From: JAJAZB01 sp964244295
GTDB taxonomy: Bacteria > Bacteroidota > Bacteroidia > Cytophagales > Spirosomataceae
Reading direction: 5' to 3'
NCBI GenBank assembly: GCA_964244295.1
Contig: CAXTIG010000005.1
Coordinates: 62,001-126,000, forward strand
Length of the DNA: 64,000 nucleotides
Shown here: piece by piece, positions 34,193-42,690 of the stretch
How positions within the stretch are numbered: the first letter of the stretch is position 1
How the letters are laid out: every line of letters starts with the position of its first letter
Notes under the pieces: model-generated
What the model saw: only the letters and a program-made list of their open reading frames with translations
Told to the model about the DNA's origin: nothing
Database searches by the model: none
Translations under genes and position numbers: made by a program

Positions 34193-34566
34193 GGAGGAGT
34201 GGTTATGAAAAATTTCGCCCAAAGGTAAGGAGTAGGGTGGGATTGGAGGCGGGGCGGGGGAAAATTTTGGACTTTCCTCACGATAGCGAAGAGGGAGCCT
34301 TCGCGGGTTTTTCAATTGAAGAATTCTTCTGGAACGGACTGGATGCAGCTTTTTCGGTGGGTAGGCATAAAACAAAGTAAACGCCAGGGAGTCCCTGGCG
34401 TTTAGCTATCCTTAACCCACCTTCTGCTCTGGGAGACCCAGAGTCATGACCTTTAACCTAACCTATATCGTTGGCTTCCCGAAGGAAATTTAAAGTTCTG
34501 ATTTCAATTCGTCTCGTCAAGCATTTAGATGCCACGACTGAATTCCATTTCCAAAACAATCGTGCC
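34193..34566. other. Spacer with stacked short hairpins
   Basis: About 374 bases between sucD and the DUF5670 gene. Two compact palindromes lie close together: AAACGCCAGGGA/TCCCTGGCGTTT (34379-34403) and CTCTGGGAGACCCAGAG (34427-34443). A TTCCCGAAGGAA stretch follows near 34480. No coding frame is convincing. This may be a small structured RNA or a 3' element. Confidence 0.5.
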
Positions 34567-34722
34567 TTAAACCCCGCCCCGTCGAATTAAAGTCAACAAA
34601 ATTGAAATGACCGCAATGACAAGCAGGATGTGAATAACTCCGCTGCTAGTGTATCCACCGAAAAAGCCAACCGCCCAGCCAATGACTAGAATGACGGCAA
34701 TAATGTAAAGTAAACTTCTCAT
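34567..34722 (-). CDS. DUF5670 (lmo0937-like) small membrane protein
   Basis: A 51-residue protein with two membrane helices (SLLYIIAVILVIGWAVGFFG and HILLVIAVISILLTLI) and a short basic end RRGGV. Such proteins occur widely in Bacteroidota and often respond to stress. ATG 34722 fits the family start MRSLLYIIAVILV; upstream in-frame sequence is not conserved. It lies in a region with other envelope proteins (YihY, DUF4142). The function is unknown. Confidence 0.85.
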   Translation of the reverse strand: MRSLLYIIAVILVIGWAVGFFGGYTSSGVIHILLVIAVISILLTLIRRGGV

Positions 34723-35024
34723 GGGGTAGTGATGTAAGATTAAAACGAGCGTAAAAGCCAGCGCCGAATGGTAGCCACCGGTCGACCTACCAGTGCATTC
34801 AAAAAACTTTGCCATTTTTTTTCACCCCTCCAAACGCTGTTCAGTGCAGAGTTACGCCCTAAATTGAGGGGTATTGGGTAAAGCTGAGAACTCAATTCCC
34901 CAGTTTGGGGAAAAAGGCTTCTCCACGAAGATAGAGGTATTTTTTGATACGAAGAATGAAATTCTGCTGGCATTAAAATAGAAAGCACATTCCTCAAATC
35001 GATCCTCACTTAGTTCTCCCCATT
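34723..35024. other. Divergent spacer between DUF5670 and YihY genes
   Basis: About 300 bases separating two divergently oriented genes, so promoters for both are expected here. I see no perfect TAnnTTTG box and no strong repeat. Confidence 0.4.
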
Positions 35025-35960
35025 ATGAAACGGTTCTTTAAAATACTTTGGGAAACGCTGAAGGGAGCTTTTACGGCTTTCAACGACGATAATGCCCTGA
35101 AATTGAGCGCTTCTCTCTCTTACTACACGGTATTTTCGCTCTCACCCATGTTCATCATCATCATTTCACTCTGCGGAATTTTCTTTGGGCGGGAGGCCAT
35201 TCAGGGTCAGATTGATGATCAGATTCGCGGATTGGTGGGTAATGACGCCGCCGTACAAATTCAGGAATTGATTAAAAATGCTCAGTTGACCAACCAGTCG
35301 GGCCTGGCAGCGGTGATTGGCTTGGTGACGCTCTTCATTGGGGCTACCGGGGTCTTTGCCGAGATTCAGGATTCCATCAATTTTATCTGGTCGCTAAAGG
35401 CCAAGCCCAAGCAAAGCTGGCTCAAGTACCTGACCAACCGTCTGTTGTCATTCTCAATGATTGTCAGCATCGGGTTTTTGCTGCTGGTTTCGCTGGGGAT
35501 CAATGCCATTATGGGTCTACTCAGTGGATACCTCGAGGATCGCATTTTCCCGGAGGGAACCGTCGTGCTTTTTTACGTTCTCAACCAAGCCCTGGTGCTA
35601 GCTATCATCTCGGCGCTTTTCGCGGTTATTTTCAAGGTACTTCCCGATGGGCACCTGCGTTGGAAAGATGCCTTCGTTGGGGCTGGTTTCACGGCTATTC
35701 TGTTCATGGTTGGAAAATTTCTAATCGGGGCTTACCTGGGCAGTTCAGGGGTGGCCAATACCTACGGGGCGGCGGGGTCAATTATCCTCATTTTGTTGTG
35801 GGTATACTACACGGCGGCGATTTTGTATTTCGGAGCCGAGTTTACGAAGGTATACACCGAGAAATTCGGCCAACGCATCACCCCCAGTCCGCACGCGGTG
35901 GTCGTTGAGAAGAAAGAGGTTGAACGCCCCACTCAAGTCCGTCCGAACGTGGCTACGTGA
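35025..35960 (+). CDS. YihY/BrkB family inner-membrane protein
   Basis: A 311-residue protein with six membrane helices. The family start FKILWETLKGAFTAFNDDNALKLSASLSYY (shown here only in part: DDNALKLSASLSYYTVF) is intact. The core LVTLFIGATGVFAEIQDSIN and the end AGSIILILLWVYYTAAILYF with FGAEFTKVY also match. Members were once misnamed ribonuclease BN; the actual function is unclear. A cytosolic tail after residue 285 is charged. It is followed after 47 nt by the DUF4142 lipoprotein gene on the same strand. Confidence 0.92.
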   Translation: MKRFFKILWETLKGAFTAFNDDNALKLSASLSYYTVFSLSPMFIIIISLCGIFFGREAIQGQIDDQIRGLVGNDAAVQIQELIKNAQLTNQSGLAAVIGLVTLFIGATGVFAEIQDSINFIWSLKAKPKQSWLKYLTNRLLSFSMIVSIGFLLLVSLGINAIMGLLSGYLEDRIFPEGTVVLFYVLNQALVLAIISALFAVIFKVLPDGHLRWKDAFVGAGFTAILFMVGKFLIGAYLGSSGVANTYGAAGSIILILLWVYYTAAILYFGAEFTKVYTEKFGQRITPSPHAVVVEKKEVERPTQVRPNVAT

Positions 35961-36007
35961 CGAACCAGAATCGCCCCTTTTTTCGTTTTTTTAAACTTCA
36001 TCAATCC

Positions 36008-36715
36008 ATGAACTACTCCAAAATTCACGCCTTTACCCTGGCTGGGGTGCTGGCGTGTAGCGCCTGCACCGACAACCGCTCGAAACAAGTAACTTCGGAG
36101 CAGGACGGTCGCGCCATGGAGGGCACCGCTCCCACTGATTCGACTGGCCTGACCAACAACCTCAACGACTCGACCAAGAGCGATTCGGCCGTAACGGCGG
36201 GTGACGTCAGCACCAACCCGGCCACGGGAGCCTATTCCGACCGGGCCGGGGCTGATAAAACGGCCTCCCGCACCAGCACGACGGGCGAAGCGGAGGCTTT
36301 TCTGCGCGACGCCGCCGTGGGCAACCTGACTGAGATCGAGTCGAGTGACTTGGCGATGAAAACCTCTTCAAACGCGGAGATTCGTCGATTTGCCGGGATG
36401 ATGATCGCCGACCACCAGAAAAACGAAGGGGAATTGAAAACCCTGGCCACTACCAATAACGTGGTGTTGCCTACGTCGTTGACACCCGATAAAAAACAGG
36501 AAGTAGACAAGCTCCGCACTCAGACCGGCCCTGCCTTCGACCGGGGTTACGTGGCCTTGCAGGTAAAAGCTCATCAGCAAACGGTGGCTAAATTTGAATC
36601 GGCCGCGCTGGCCATTGGCGATCCTGACGTGAAGAACTACGCGGCCAAATCACTCCCCGTGCTGCGTCAGCACCTCAAAACGATTACCGACCTAGAAGCC
36701 AAAACAGCCCGGTAA
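36008..36715 (+). CDS. DUF4142 lipoprotein (ferritin-like four-helix domain)
   Basis: A 235-residue protein with a lipoprotein signal (LACSAC) followed by a Thr/Ser/Asp-rich low-complexity linker of about 70 residues. The DUF4142 domain (AFLRDAAVGNLTEIESSDLA, then RRFAGMMIADHQKNEGELK and GYVALQVKAHQQTVAKFES) is a four-helix bundle with His and Glu positions like those of ferritin-like proteins. Bacteroidota have many copies, often in stress loci. ATG 36008 is chosen because the lipoprotein signal begins there; an upstream GTG overlaps the yihY stop. The function is uncertain. Confidence 0.88.
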   Translation: MNYSKIHAFTLAGVLACSACTDNRSKQVTSEQDGRAMEGTAPTDSTGLTNNLNDSTKSDSAVTAGDVSTNPATGAYSDRAGADKTASRTSTTGEAEAFLRDAAVGNLTEIESSDLAMKTSSNAEIRRFAGMMIADHQKNEGELKTLATTNNVVLPTSLTPDKKQEVDKLRTQTGPAFDRGYVALQVKAHQQTVAKFESAALAIGDPDVKNYAAKSLPVLRQHLKTITDLEAKTAR

Positions 36716-36818
36716 ATTTCATGACTTTTTGACTCCTGCCCCGCATCTGGTTCCAATACCGGCGCGGGGTTTTCAGTTAAAAACCGTAAGATTAGCGATC
36801 TGATTCCTATCTTTTTTC

Positions 36819-37628
36819 ATGGAAACGCCTTCTCTCCGCTTCGTCCGAATGCTGCAAGTCCTCAACGGAGTTGGCCTGTTGGCGACGCTGCTGGTCAATT
36901 ACCTGGCCAACGCCCTCCCGCTCAACGGCAAAAACACCGGACAGCTTTCCGACCAATACCCCAACCTGTTTACGCCCGCCGGGCTGACGTTTTCGATTTG
37001 GGGGTTAATCTACGCCGGGCTAATCGCCTTCGCCGGGTACCAGACGCTGCCCCTGTTCAGTCGGAAATGGGCCGCTGAGGTAAATCCCATCGTAGCCAAA
37101 GTGGGCTGGCTGTTTTGCCTGACCTGCCTGCTAAACTGCACCTGGATTTTCGCCTGGCACTACGAGGCGGTTACGCTGTCGGTGGTGGTAATGCTTTCGT
37201 TTCTGCTTACGCTCACCACACTCAACGAGCGCCTGCGTCGGGATGGTCACCTGCGGGCGACGCGCCCGCGCTGGCTGGTGGGCGTGCCCTTCGCCGTGTA
37301 CTGGGGCTGGATCAGCATCGCCACCATTGCCAACATCACCGCCTGGCTGGTGGACGAAGGCTGGAACGGGTTCGGCTTGGGAGAGCAGATTTGGGCTGTT
37401 TTGCTAATTGGCATCGGCACGTTGCTGACGCGTACCGTTTTGCGCCGAACCTACCAATGGGCCTACGGGCTGGTAGTGATTTGGGCTTTCGCGGGGATTG
37501 TGCTGAAACGATACGGGTCAGAACCCGTCGTAGTAATGGTCGCGTTTATTGGGATAGGAGCCATCGCGGAAGCTTTACGCCGCCTGCCGCGCCGTAGCGC
37601 GCCGGTTCAGAGCGGGAAACTGATGTAA
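36819..37628 (+). CDS. TspO/MBR-like membrane protein
   Basis: A 269-residue protein with about seven membrane segments. The stretch FTPAGLTFSIWGLIYAGLIA is the clearest TspO/tryptophan-rich sensory protein motif. The protein is about 100 residues longer than classical TspO (five helices), matching the longer bacterial branch. TspO proteins bind porphyrins and related ligands; for this branch the ligand is unknown. The 3' end overlaps the convergent hybrid kinase gene by 22 bp. Confidence 0.8.
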   Translation: METPSLRFVRMLQVLNGVGLLATLLVNYLANALPLNGKNTGQLSDQYPNLFTPAGLTFSIWGLIYAGLIAFAGYQTLPLFSRKWAAEVNPIVAKVGWLFCLTCLLNCTWIFAWHYEAVTLSVVVMLSFLLTLTTLNERLRRDGHLRATRPRWLVGVPFAVYWGWISIATIANITAWLVDEGWNGFGLGEQIWAVLLIGIGTLLTRTVLRRTYQWAYGLVVIWAFAGIVLKRYGSEPVVVMVAFIGIGAIAEALRRLPRRSAPVQSGKLM

Positions 37629-39043
37629 AAGGTCGTCCCCACATCCACTTCCGACTCCACTTCCACGGTGGCTTTGTGCGACTGAAGAATGTTGAGCGTG
37701 GCCGCCAGGCCCAGGCCGATGCCGTTGTTTTTTGAGGTGAAATACGGTTCAAACAAACGTTCGATATTTTCCTTGGGAATACCAGTGCCATTGTCGGCAA
37801 TAATCACAAGACTACGGCCCTCCACCGAATCGGTACGCACCGACAACACGCCCCGGTTCTCTTCCATCGCTTCGATGGCATTCATGATGATGTTGACGAA
37901 GGCAATCTGCACCTGCGCCCGGTCGAGTTGTAGCAACCTGTCGTCGTTAAAATCTTTCAATAACCGGATGCCTTTCAGGGCCATTCGATCCTGGGCCAGT
38001 TTGAGGGCCTCGCTGAGTACTTCCTGCAACGGAGTGGGTTTAAACACCATTTCGGCGGGCTTCGATGAATTGAGCAGTTCGCTGATCAGATCGTTGATAC
38101 GACGGCTGTTGCGGTTAACGATCCCCAGATACATTCGCAGATCTTCGTCCTGCACGTCGCTCTCCATCTGCTCGACCGACAGATTGATGTTGGTCAGGGG
38201 GTTACGCACCTCGTGAGCAAGGGTACGCACCAAGCGGCCCGTGGCGGCCAGTTTTTCGGCCATGAGCAGGTCGCGTTCGGCGCGCTTGCGGTTGGTGATG
38301 TCATGCACCACGCCCTGGTAGTAGCGCCCGCTGCTGTCTTCCTGCACACTGGCCGTGACGAGGCAGATGCGCTTCTCGCCCGATTTAGTAAGCAAAGTGA
38401 ATTCAAAGTCGCGAATTTCGCCGCGCGTTTCCATCACTTCTTCAAACAGGAGGCGGAATTCTTCTTTTTCGTACAACTGCTGGCCTTTCATCGTCAGCAA
38501 TTCGGCCAATGGGTACCCCGTGAGCGTCGCTGCCGAACCGTTGAGGTACGTAAACTGTCCGTCGGGCCGGGAGATGTAAATCATATCGCGCGATTGCTCA
38601 AACAGGTTGCGGTACTTGCTCTCGCTCTCGCGCAGGGCCTTCAGATTGGCGGCGCGTTCGAGGGCGTAACGAATGCAGCGCTCGAGTTTTTCGGCATCGA
38701 GTTCCGACTTCACGAGGTAGTCGGTGGCTCCCAGACGGGTGGCTTCGCGGTCGATTTGTTGGTCGCCCTTGCCCGTGAGCAACACGATAGGCCCTTCACA
38801 GCGCAGCCGGAGGGCCTCTTCGAGCAATTCAAGACCGGTGCGGGGGCCTAACAGGAAATCAAAAAAGTAGATGTCATGGCAGTGGCAGGCAATGTGATCG
38901 AGGGCCTCGTTAAAGTTTTTTGCCCAGCCAATTTCAAACGTCAGGGTATGAATGTCGCGGAGGTACTCGCTGGTCAGTAGAAAATCATCGGGATCGTCGT
39001 CGACCAACAACACTCGGATGGGCTTGGTACCAGGTTGATTCAT
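37607..39043 (-). CDS. Receiver-PAS-histidine kinase hybrid
   Basis: A 478-residue soluble protein with the receiver domain first. The acidic triad VDDDPDD and phospho-acceptor Asp near residue 62 (YFFDFLLGPRTG) mark it. A PAS domain follows at about 140-265 (NLFEQSRDMIYISRPDGQF). The kinase core has the H box RTLAHEVRNPLTNINLS and the ATPase boxes N (INIIMNAIEAM-like), G1 (DNGTGI) and G2 (NNGIGLGLAAT). The receiver is probably an input from the small regulator encoded just upstream (39128), in phosphorelay fashion. ATG 39043 is chosen; upstream in-frame codons lie within the 36-bp hairpin. It overlaps the TspO-like gene by 22 bp at the 3' end. Confidence 0.9.
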   Translation of the reverse strand: MNQPGTKPIRVLLVDDDPDDFLLTSEYLRDIHTLTFEIGWAKNFNEALDHIACHCHDIYFFDFLLGPRTGLELLEEALRLRCEGPIVLLTGKGDQQIDREATRLGATDYLVKSELDAEKLERCIRYALERAANLKALRESESKYRNLFEQSRDMIYISRPDGQFTYLNGSAATLTGYPLAELLTMKGQQLYEKEEFRLLFEEVMETRGEIRDFEFTLLTKSGEKRICLVTASVQEDSSGRYYQGVVHDITNRKRAERDLLMAEKLAATGRLVRTLAHEVRNPLTNINLSVEQMESDVQDEDLRMYLGIVNRNSRRINDLISELLNSSKPAEMVFKPTPLQEVLSEALKLAQDRMALKGIRLLKDFNDDRLLQLDRAQVQIAFVNIIMNAIEAMEENRGVLSVRTDSVEGRSLVIIADNGTGIPKENIERLFEPYFTSKNNGIGLGLAATLNILQSHKATVEVESEVDVGTTFYISFPL

Positions 39044-39054
39044 GCGGAGAGGGG

Positions 39055-39128
39055 AAATTGAGTGATTGAGGGAGGGAGTGATTGAGCGGTTCACCGCTCA
39101 ATCACTCCCTCCCTCAATCACTCAATTT
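39055..39128. repeat. Perfect 36-bp inverted repeat filling a spacer
   Basis: The left arm 39055-39090 (starting AAATTGAGTGATTGAGGGAG) and right arm 39093-39128 are exact complements with a 2-nt loop (TC). The arms are built of TGATTGAG/GGGAGG-type repeats. On the minus strand the element starts at the last base of the upstream regulator's stop codon and ends 12 nt before the hybrid kinase ATG. It thus occupies essentially the whole spacer. Confidence 0.9.
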
Positions 39129-39589
39129 TATGAAGTTCGGGGTAATTCAACGATTTCAAACCAATATTGCCCGATGCTCCGGGTCACATCGAGCAAGCCG
39201 GTAAACGTGACGGGCTTCGTAATGAAGCAATTGACACCTAGGTCATACGAACGCAGGATGTCTTCCTCGGTCTTGGAGGTCGTCAGGATGATGACCGGAA
39301 TGCTTCGCAATTTCGGGTCCGATTTAATCTCTTTCAGGGCCTCGCGCCCGTCTTTTTTGGGCATATTGAGATCAAGCAAAATCAGCCCCGGAGTGGGGCT
39401 GCTGGCCGGGTCGGTGTACTTGCCCTCGCGGCGGAGGTATTTCATCAGTTCGACCCCATCTTCCACAAACCGCAGGCTATTGAGCAAGTACGCCTCTTCC
39501 AGGGCTTCCTGCGTCATGAACCGGTCGTCGGGGTCGTCGTCGGCAATGAGAATGTCGATGAGTTTTTTTTCGCGTACACTGGTTGACAT
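39128..39589 (-). CDS. Single-domain response regulator (Rcp1-like)
   Basis: A 153-residue receiver-only protein. The acidic pocket reads ADDDPDDR, the phospho-acceptor is the Asp in LILLDLNMPKKDGREAL, then the switch Thr in ILTTSK and the Lys in NCFITKPVTF. It has no output domain, so it acts by phosphotransfer or protein contact, as in the cyanobacterial phytochrome partner Rcp1. It is a close relative of the regulator at 46000. The remains of a histidine kinase lie upstream (39710-40130). ATG 39589 (MSTSVREKKLIDILIADD) is preferred over an upstream start with no similarity. Confidence 0.93.
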   Translation of the reverse strand: MSTSVREKKLIDILIADDDPDDRFMTQEALEEAYLLNSLRFVEDGVELMKYLRREGKYTDPASSPTPGLILLDLNMPKKDGREALKEIKSDPKLRSIPVIILTTSKTEEDILRSYDLGVNCFITKPVTFTGLLDVTRSIGQYWFEIVELPRTS

Positions 39590-39709
39590 GGCTTTACTGG
39601 GGGATAGATGCCTTCGGGCGACCTGCATGAGCGGGGCGTTAAAAAACGCAGAAGGCATCGGTATACGCTTTAGTTTGGGGCGTGCCGTCTTTCGGTGACG
39701 GGTACTTGG

Positions 39710-40130
39710 CTACGGGGTAAAAACACCGTAAATAGGACACCTTATCTAGGGCTGAATCCCAGCAGAAATTACTCTCCAGTGGTGTTCAACACTTTTCTTG
39801 CCAATGGCTATTCCAATTCCCGTGCCTACCTACTCCCACCAACCGCGAAGGCGCTGAAAAAGAGCAACTATTTTTTCGGCAAACCCCGGATCGAACCCAT
39901 GCTGTTGTCTTCCACTATCTATTGGGCGCACTGCCGGGTCAAATCGGGGTAGTTGGCCGTTTTATCGGCGGTATTAGTGTGCAGGCGCTGGATTCGCACG
40001 AGCGGCGGTACACCAGGTTCAGCAAACTTCAGGGTAATACCGATGAGGTTTTGTAACAAGTGTAGCCTCTAGTCCGCAGGGCCTCTGCGTGGCAATTTCC
40101 CCACTTTTAGGAAGCGTTCAGAACCAAGCG
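39710..40130 (-). pseudogene. Decayed histidine kinase C-terminal relic
   Basis: Read on the minus strand, three blocks in different frames follow the order of a kinase ATPase domain. First come LKVGKLPRRGPAD, stop, then RLHLLQNLIGITLKF (N box; 40130-40020). After VEDNSMG a frame change gives GFDPGFAEKIVALFQRLRG, stop, and VGTGIGIAIGKKSVEHH (G1, F and G2 boxes; 39910-39770). The tail is ISAGIQP, stop, then PIYGVFTP before TAG at 39710. The intact kinase at 44566 has the same wording (FQNLLSNALKF, EKIFVIFQRLHG, GTGIGLAICKR). At least three stops and one or more frameshifts make this non-functional. The N-terminal half is absent. It lies directly upstream of the Rcp1-like regulator, matching the intact kinase-regulator order. 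Confidence 0.8.
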
Positions 40131-40206
40131 AAACGGAGTTTTTCGGCCTGTTGCCCTCGCTCGATCATGTCGGAGGGCACGGCCAGTACCTTTGAAGGGA
40201 AAATTT

Positions 40207-41688
40207 TCACAGGTTGTAATTCTTCATTTTATTGTACAGCGTCTTGCGATCGATGTCGAGCAGGCGAGCGGCCTTGCTTTTGTTGAAATTCACTTGGCGC
40301 AGTACCTTCAGAATCATCTCGTATTCGGCGTCGAGGGCGGCGGTTTTTAGGCTAGGCTGGGGTTGTTTGTTGGCGATGGCCACGCCAGCGGCACTGCCCA
40401 TCGGCAGCGGTTCCTCAACGGGGCTGGGAGCCGCCGAACTGGGTTCGAGAAACAATAATTTGGAATAATTGGAAATCTCGAACGGGAGGGATTTCGATTC
40501 GATTAGGTCGCCGTCGCTGAGCAGCGTAGCGCGTTTGATCACGTTTTTCAACTCGCGCAGGTTGCCGTGCCAGGGGTAGTTGAGAAAATGCTCCACCACG
40601 TCGTCGGCGAAGCCCCTCACGTTTTTCTCCAGTTCGGCGTTGGTCGTTTCCAGAAAATTCTGGGCGAAGGCCATCAGGTCGGCCTTGCGCTCGCGGAGCG
40701 GCGGCACTTCGATGCTGAATTCGTTGAAGCGGTGGTAGAGGTCTTCGCGAAACTTGCCTTTTTTGGCTTGTTCGGCCAGGCGCTCGTTGGAAGCCACGAT
40801 GATGCGCACGTCGACGGTAATTTCCTTGTTGCCGCCGATGCGCTTCACTTTGCGCTCCTGCACCACGCGCAACAGCGACACCTGGACTTCGTAGGGCAGG
40901 TTGCCTACTTCGTCGAGGAAGAGCGTGCCGCCGTTGGCCAGCTCGAAGTGACCGATTTTCTGATTCACCGCGCCCGTAAACGAGCCTTTTTCGTGGCCAA
41001 ACAACTCGCTCCCGGCGAGTTCTTTCGAGATCGCCCCGCAGTCCATCGGCACGAAGGGCTGGTCGGCGCGCTTGCTGCGCTTGTGGATTTCGTGGGCGAT
41101 GGCCTCCTTGCCCGATCCGCTTTCGCCGTAAATAATCACGCTGTAATTGGTGGGGGCCACGAGGTCGATTTGCCGGAACAGCGCCTTCGATTCGGCACTG
41201 CTGCCAAACACGTAGCCGCCGTTGGGGGTGGGACGGGCGCGGCGCACGTCGGCCTGGGCCTGGGTTTCGGGGGCGCTACCCGCCGGGGCCGGGGCGGTGT
41301 CGTAGGCCGGAGCCGAAGGCCGACCGGCGCTGTCGAGGGCCTTGCGGATGGTGACGAGGATTTCGTCGGGAAAAAGCGGCTTGGTGATGTAGTCGAACGC
41401 GCCTTGTTTAAGCACGCTGATGGCCACCTTGATGTCGGAGTACCCCGTGATGATCAGCACGGGCACCTGGGGGTAGCGCTCCTTGATTTTTACCAGCAAT
41501 TCGCCTCCGTCGATGTCGCCCAGGCGGAAGTCGGTCATGACCAGATCCGGGTGGAAATTGTCGAGCCGTTCGAGGCCGGAGCGCCCGTTGTGGGCAATTT
41601 CGACGGCAAACCCGTTTTTGGTCAAAAACCGTTTCAAAAGCAGGCAAATGTCGGTATCGTCGTCGATCACAAGGATTTTCTGTTGCAT
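40207..41688 (-). CDS. NtrC-family sigma-54-dependent response regulator
   Basis: A 493-residue regulator that activates RpoN promoters. The receiver has phospho-Asp53 (MTDFRLGD). The AAA+ domain (about 155-390) shows Walker A GESGSGKE, the sigma-54 contact loop GSFTGA in place of the usual GAFTGA, Walker B GGTLFLDEVGNL and the R-finger region FREDLYHRF. The C-terminal Fis-type HTH ends in KAARLLDIDRKTLYNKM. A Pro/Ala linker joins receiver and AAA+. The Ala-to-Ser change in the loop is known from some family members. The rpoN gene is 1.1 kb upstream on the same strand. No cognate kinase is adjacent, though several are near. Confidence 0.95.
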   Translation of the reverse strand: MQQKILVIDDDTDICLLLKRFLTKNGFAVEIAHNGRSGLERLDNFHPDLVMTDFRLGDIDGGELLVKIKERYPQVPVLIITGYSDIKVAISVLKQGAFDYITKPLFPDEILVTIRKALDSAGRPSAPAYDTAPAPAGSAPETQAQADVRRARPTPNGGYVFGSSAESKALFRQIDLVAPTNYSVIIYGESGSGKEAIAHEIHKRSKRADQPFVPMDCGAISKELAGSELFGHEKGSFTGAVNQKIGHFELANGGTLFLDEVGNLPYEVQVSLLRVVQERKVKRIGGNKEITVDVRIIVASNERLAEQAKKGKFREDLYHRFNEFSIEVPPLRERKADLMAFAQNFLETTNAELEKNVRGFADDVVEHFLNYPWHGNLRELKNVIKRATLLSDGDLIESKSLPFEISNYSKLLFLEPSSAAPSPVEEPLPMGSAAGVAIANKQPQPSLKTAALDAEYEMILKVLRQVNFNKSKAARLLDIDRKTLYNKMKNYNL

Positions 41689-41750
41689 AGCAATTCTTCA
41701 GGATTTACGAGTCGGTTTCCAGTCGCTGACGACCAGAGGTTTGTTTAAGG

Positions 41751-41832
41751 CATTGGGTGATTAGAAACCGGGTAAATGATTGATTTATAACTAGCTAATT
41801 ACCCATTTACCCAATTTTTAATCTAATTACCC
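41751..41832. repeat. Simple-repeat inverted element (GGTAATTGGGTGA family), copy 2
   Basis: CATTGGGTGATTAGAAACCG and GGGTAAATGATTGAT on the left face AATTACCCATTTACCCAATT and TCTAATTACCC on the right. The words ATTACCC and TTTACCCAAT match the element at 17303-17410. It lies between the transglutaminase stop and the NtrC-type gene start, both minus strand. Confidence 0.7.
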
Positions 41833-41844
41833 TCTTCAAAGGAT

Positions 41845-42684
41845 TCAAATCGCGCCAATCGGCTCGGTTTGTAGAATTTCAACTGGTTCGGCCTCGTGTA
41901 CCCACACCTTCATGGTTTTCAACTGCATCGGTCCGAACTGAGTCGCCAGGGCCACATCGGCGGCATCACGGCCGTAGGCGATAGCAATGCGGTTGCCCCG
42001 TGGTTCGGGTTGGGTGGCATCAAAGGTGTACCAGCGCCCGCCCACGTAAGCTTCAAACCAAGCGTGGAGGTCCATCGGTTCGAGCCGGTACAGGTAGCCT
42101 ACCACCATCCGGGCGGGAATGTTGAGGCTGCGGCACAGGGCAATGCCCAGGTGCGTAAAATCACGGCACACGCCCACGCGCTTTTCGGCCGTCGTTACCG
42201 CCGAGGTCGAGGCGTCGCTGGTATTGTAGCGGTAGGTAATTTTTTCGTGAATCCAGCGCCGGATGGCCTCCGCCTGCCCGTAGGCCGTGCGGGGCAGGGT
42301 GGGATCGATGGGGTTCTGGACAATGTCGAGCGCCAGAGCACCGAGCCGGTCCGACTCGCAGTAACGGCTCGGCAGCAAATAAAGCAGTACGCTGTCCGGC
42401 AGGTCTTCGACGGGTACGTAGGCGGCGGTTTCGTCCACGTCGAAGGTGTCGGCGGTGTCGGCAATTACCTCCGTGCGGATTTCAAACAGGCCGGTCGGCA
42501 CCACCAGCCGCTGGCACAGGTTGCCGTAGCTGTCGGTGTATTCGGTAGCGGGGATGTGGGGGTTTGACAAATATTCTTCGCGCTCCATCCACTGCCCGAC
42601 GCCACTGCGCGGGCGCAGCATGAGTACGAGTGGCGTGGGAGCCGCAGCATCGAAACAAAGGGAACAACCGGCTTGTAGGCGCAT
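41845..42684 (-). CDS. Transglutaminase-like cysteine protease family protein
   Basis: A 279-residue protein with the transglutaminase triad: Cys173 in GVCRDFTHLG, His207 in DLHAWFEAYVGGRWYTF and Asp222 in FDATQPEPRG. The N-terminal domain (residues 1-110) is the beta-rich bacterial transglutaminase N-terminal-like region. There is no signal peptide, so it should be cytosolic. Such proteins usually act as peptidases or amidases rather than true cross-linkers. It lies between rpoN and the NtrC-type gene, possibly in the same transcription unit. Confidence 0.9.
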   Translation of the reverse strand: MRLQAGCSLCFDAAAPTPLVLMLRPRSGVGQWMEREEYLSNPHIPATEYTDSYGNLCQRLVVPTGLFEIRTEVIADTADTFDVDETAAYVPVEDLPDSVLLYLLPSRYCESDRLGALALDIVQNPIDPTLPRTAYGQAEAIRRWIHEKITYRYNTSDASTSAVTTAEKRVGVCRDFTHLGIALCRSLNIPARMVVGYLYRLEPMDLHAWFEAYVGGRWYTFDATQPEPRGNRIAIAYGRDAADVALATQFGPMQLKTMKVWVHEAEPVEILQTEPIGAI

Positions 42685-42690
42685 GGGTTA

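Noticed and set aside
35025..35960. Annotation as ribonuclease BN
   Set aside because: YihY-type proteins are integral membrane proteins and were misassigned historically; no nuclease motif is visible.
39695..39952. A plus-strand open frame of 85 codons in the spacer upstream of the Rcp1-like regulator
   Set aside because: The minus strand of the same stretch encodes recognisable histidine kinase motifs in broken frames; the plus-strand frame has no features.
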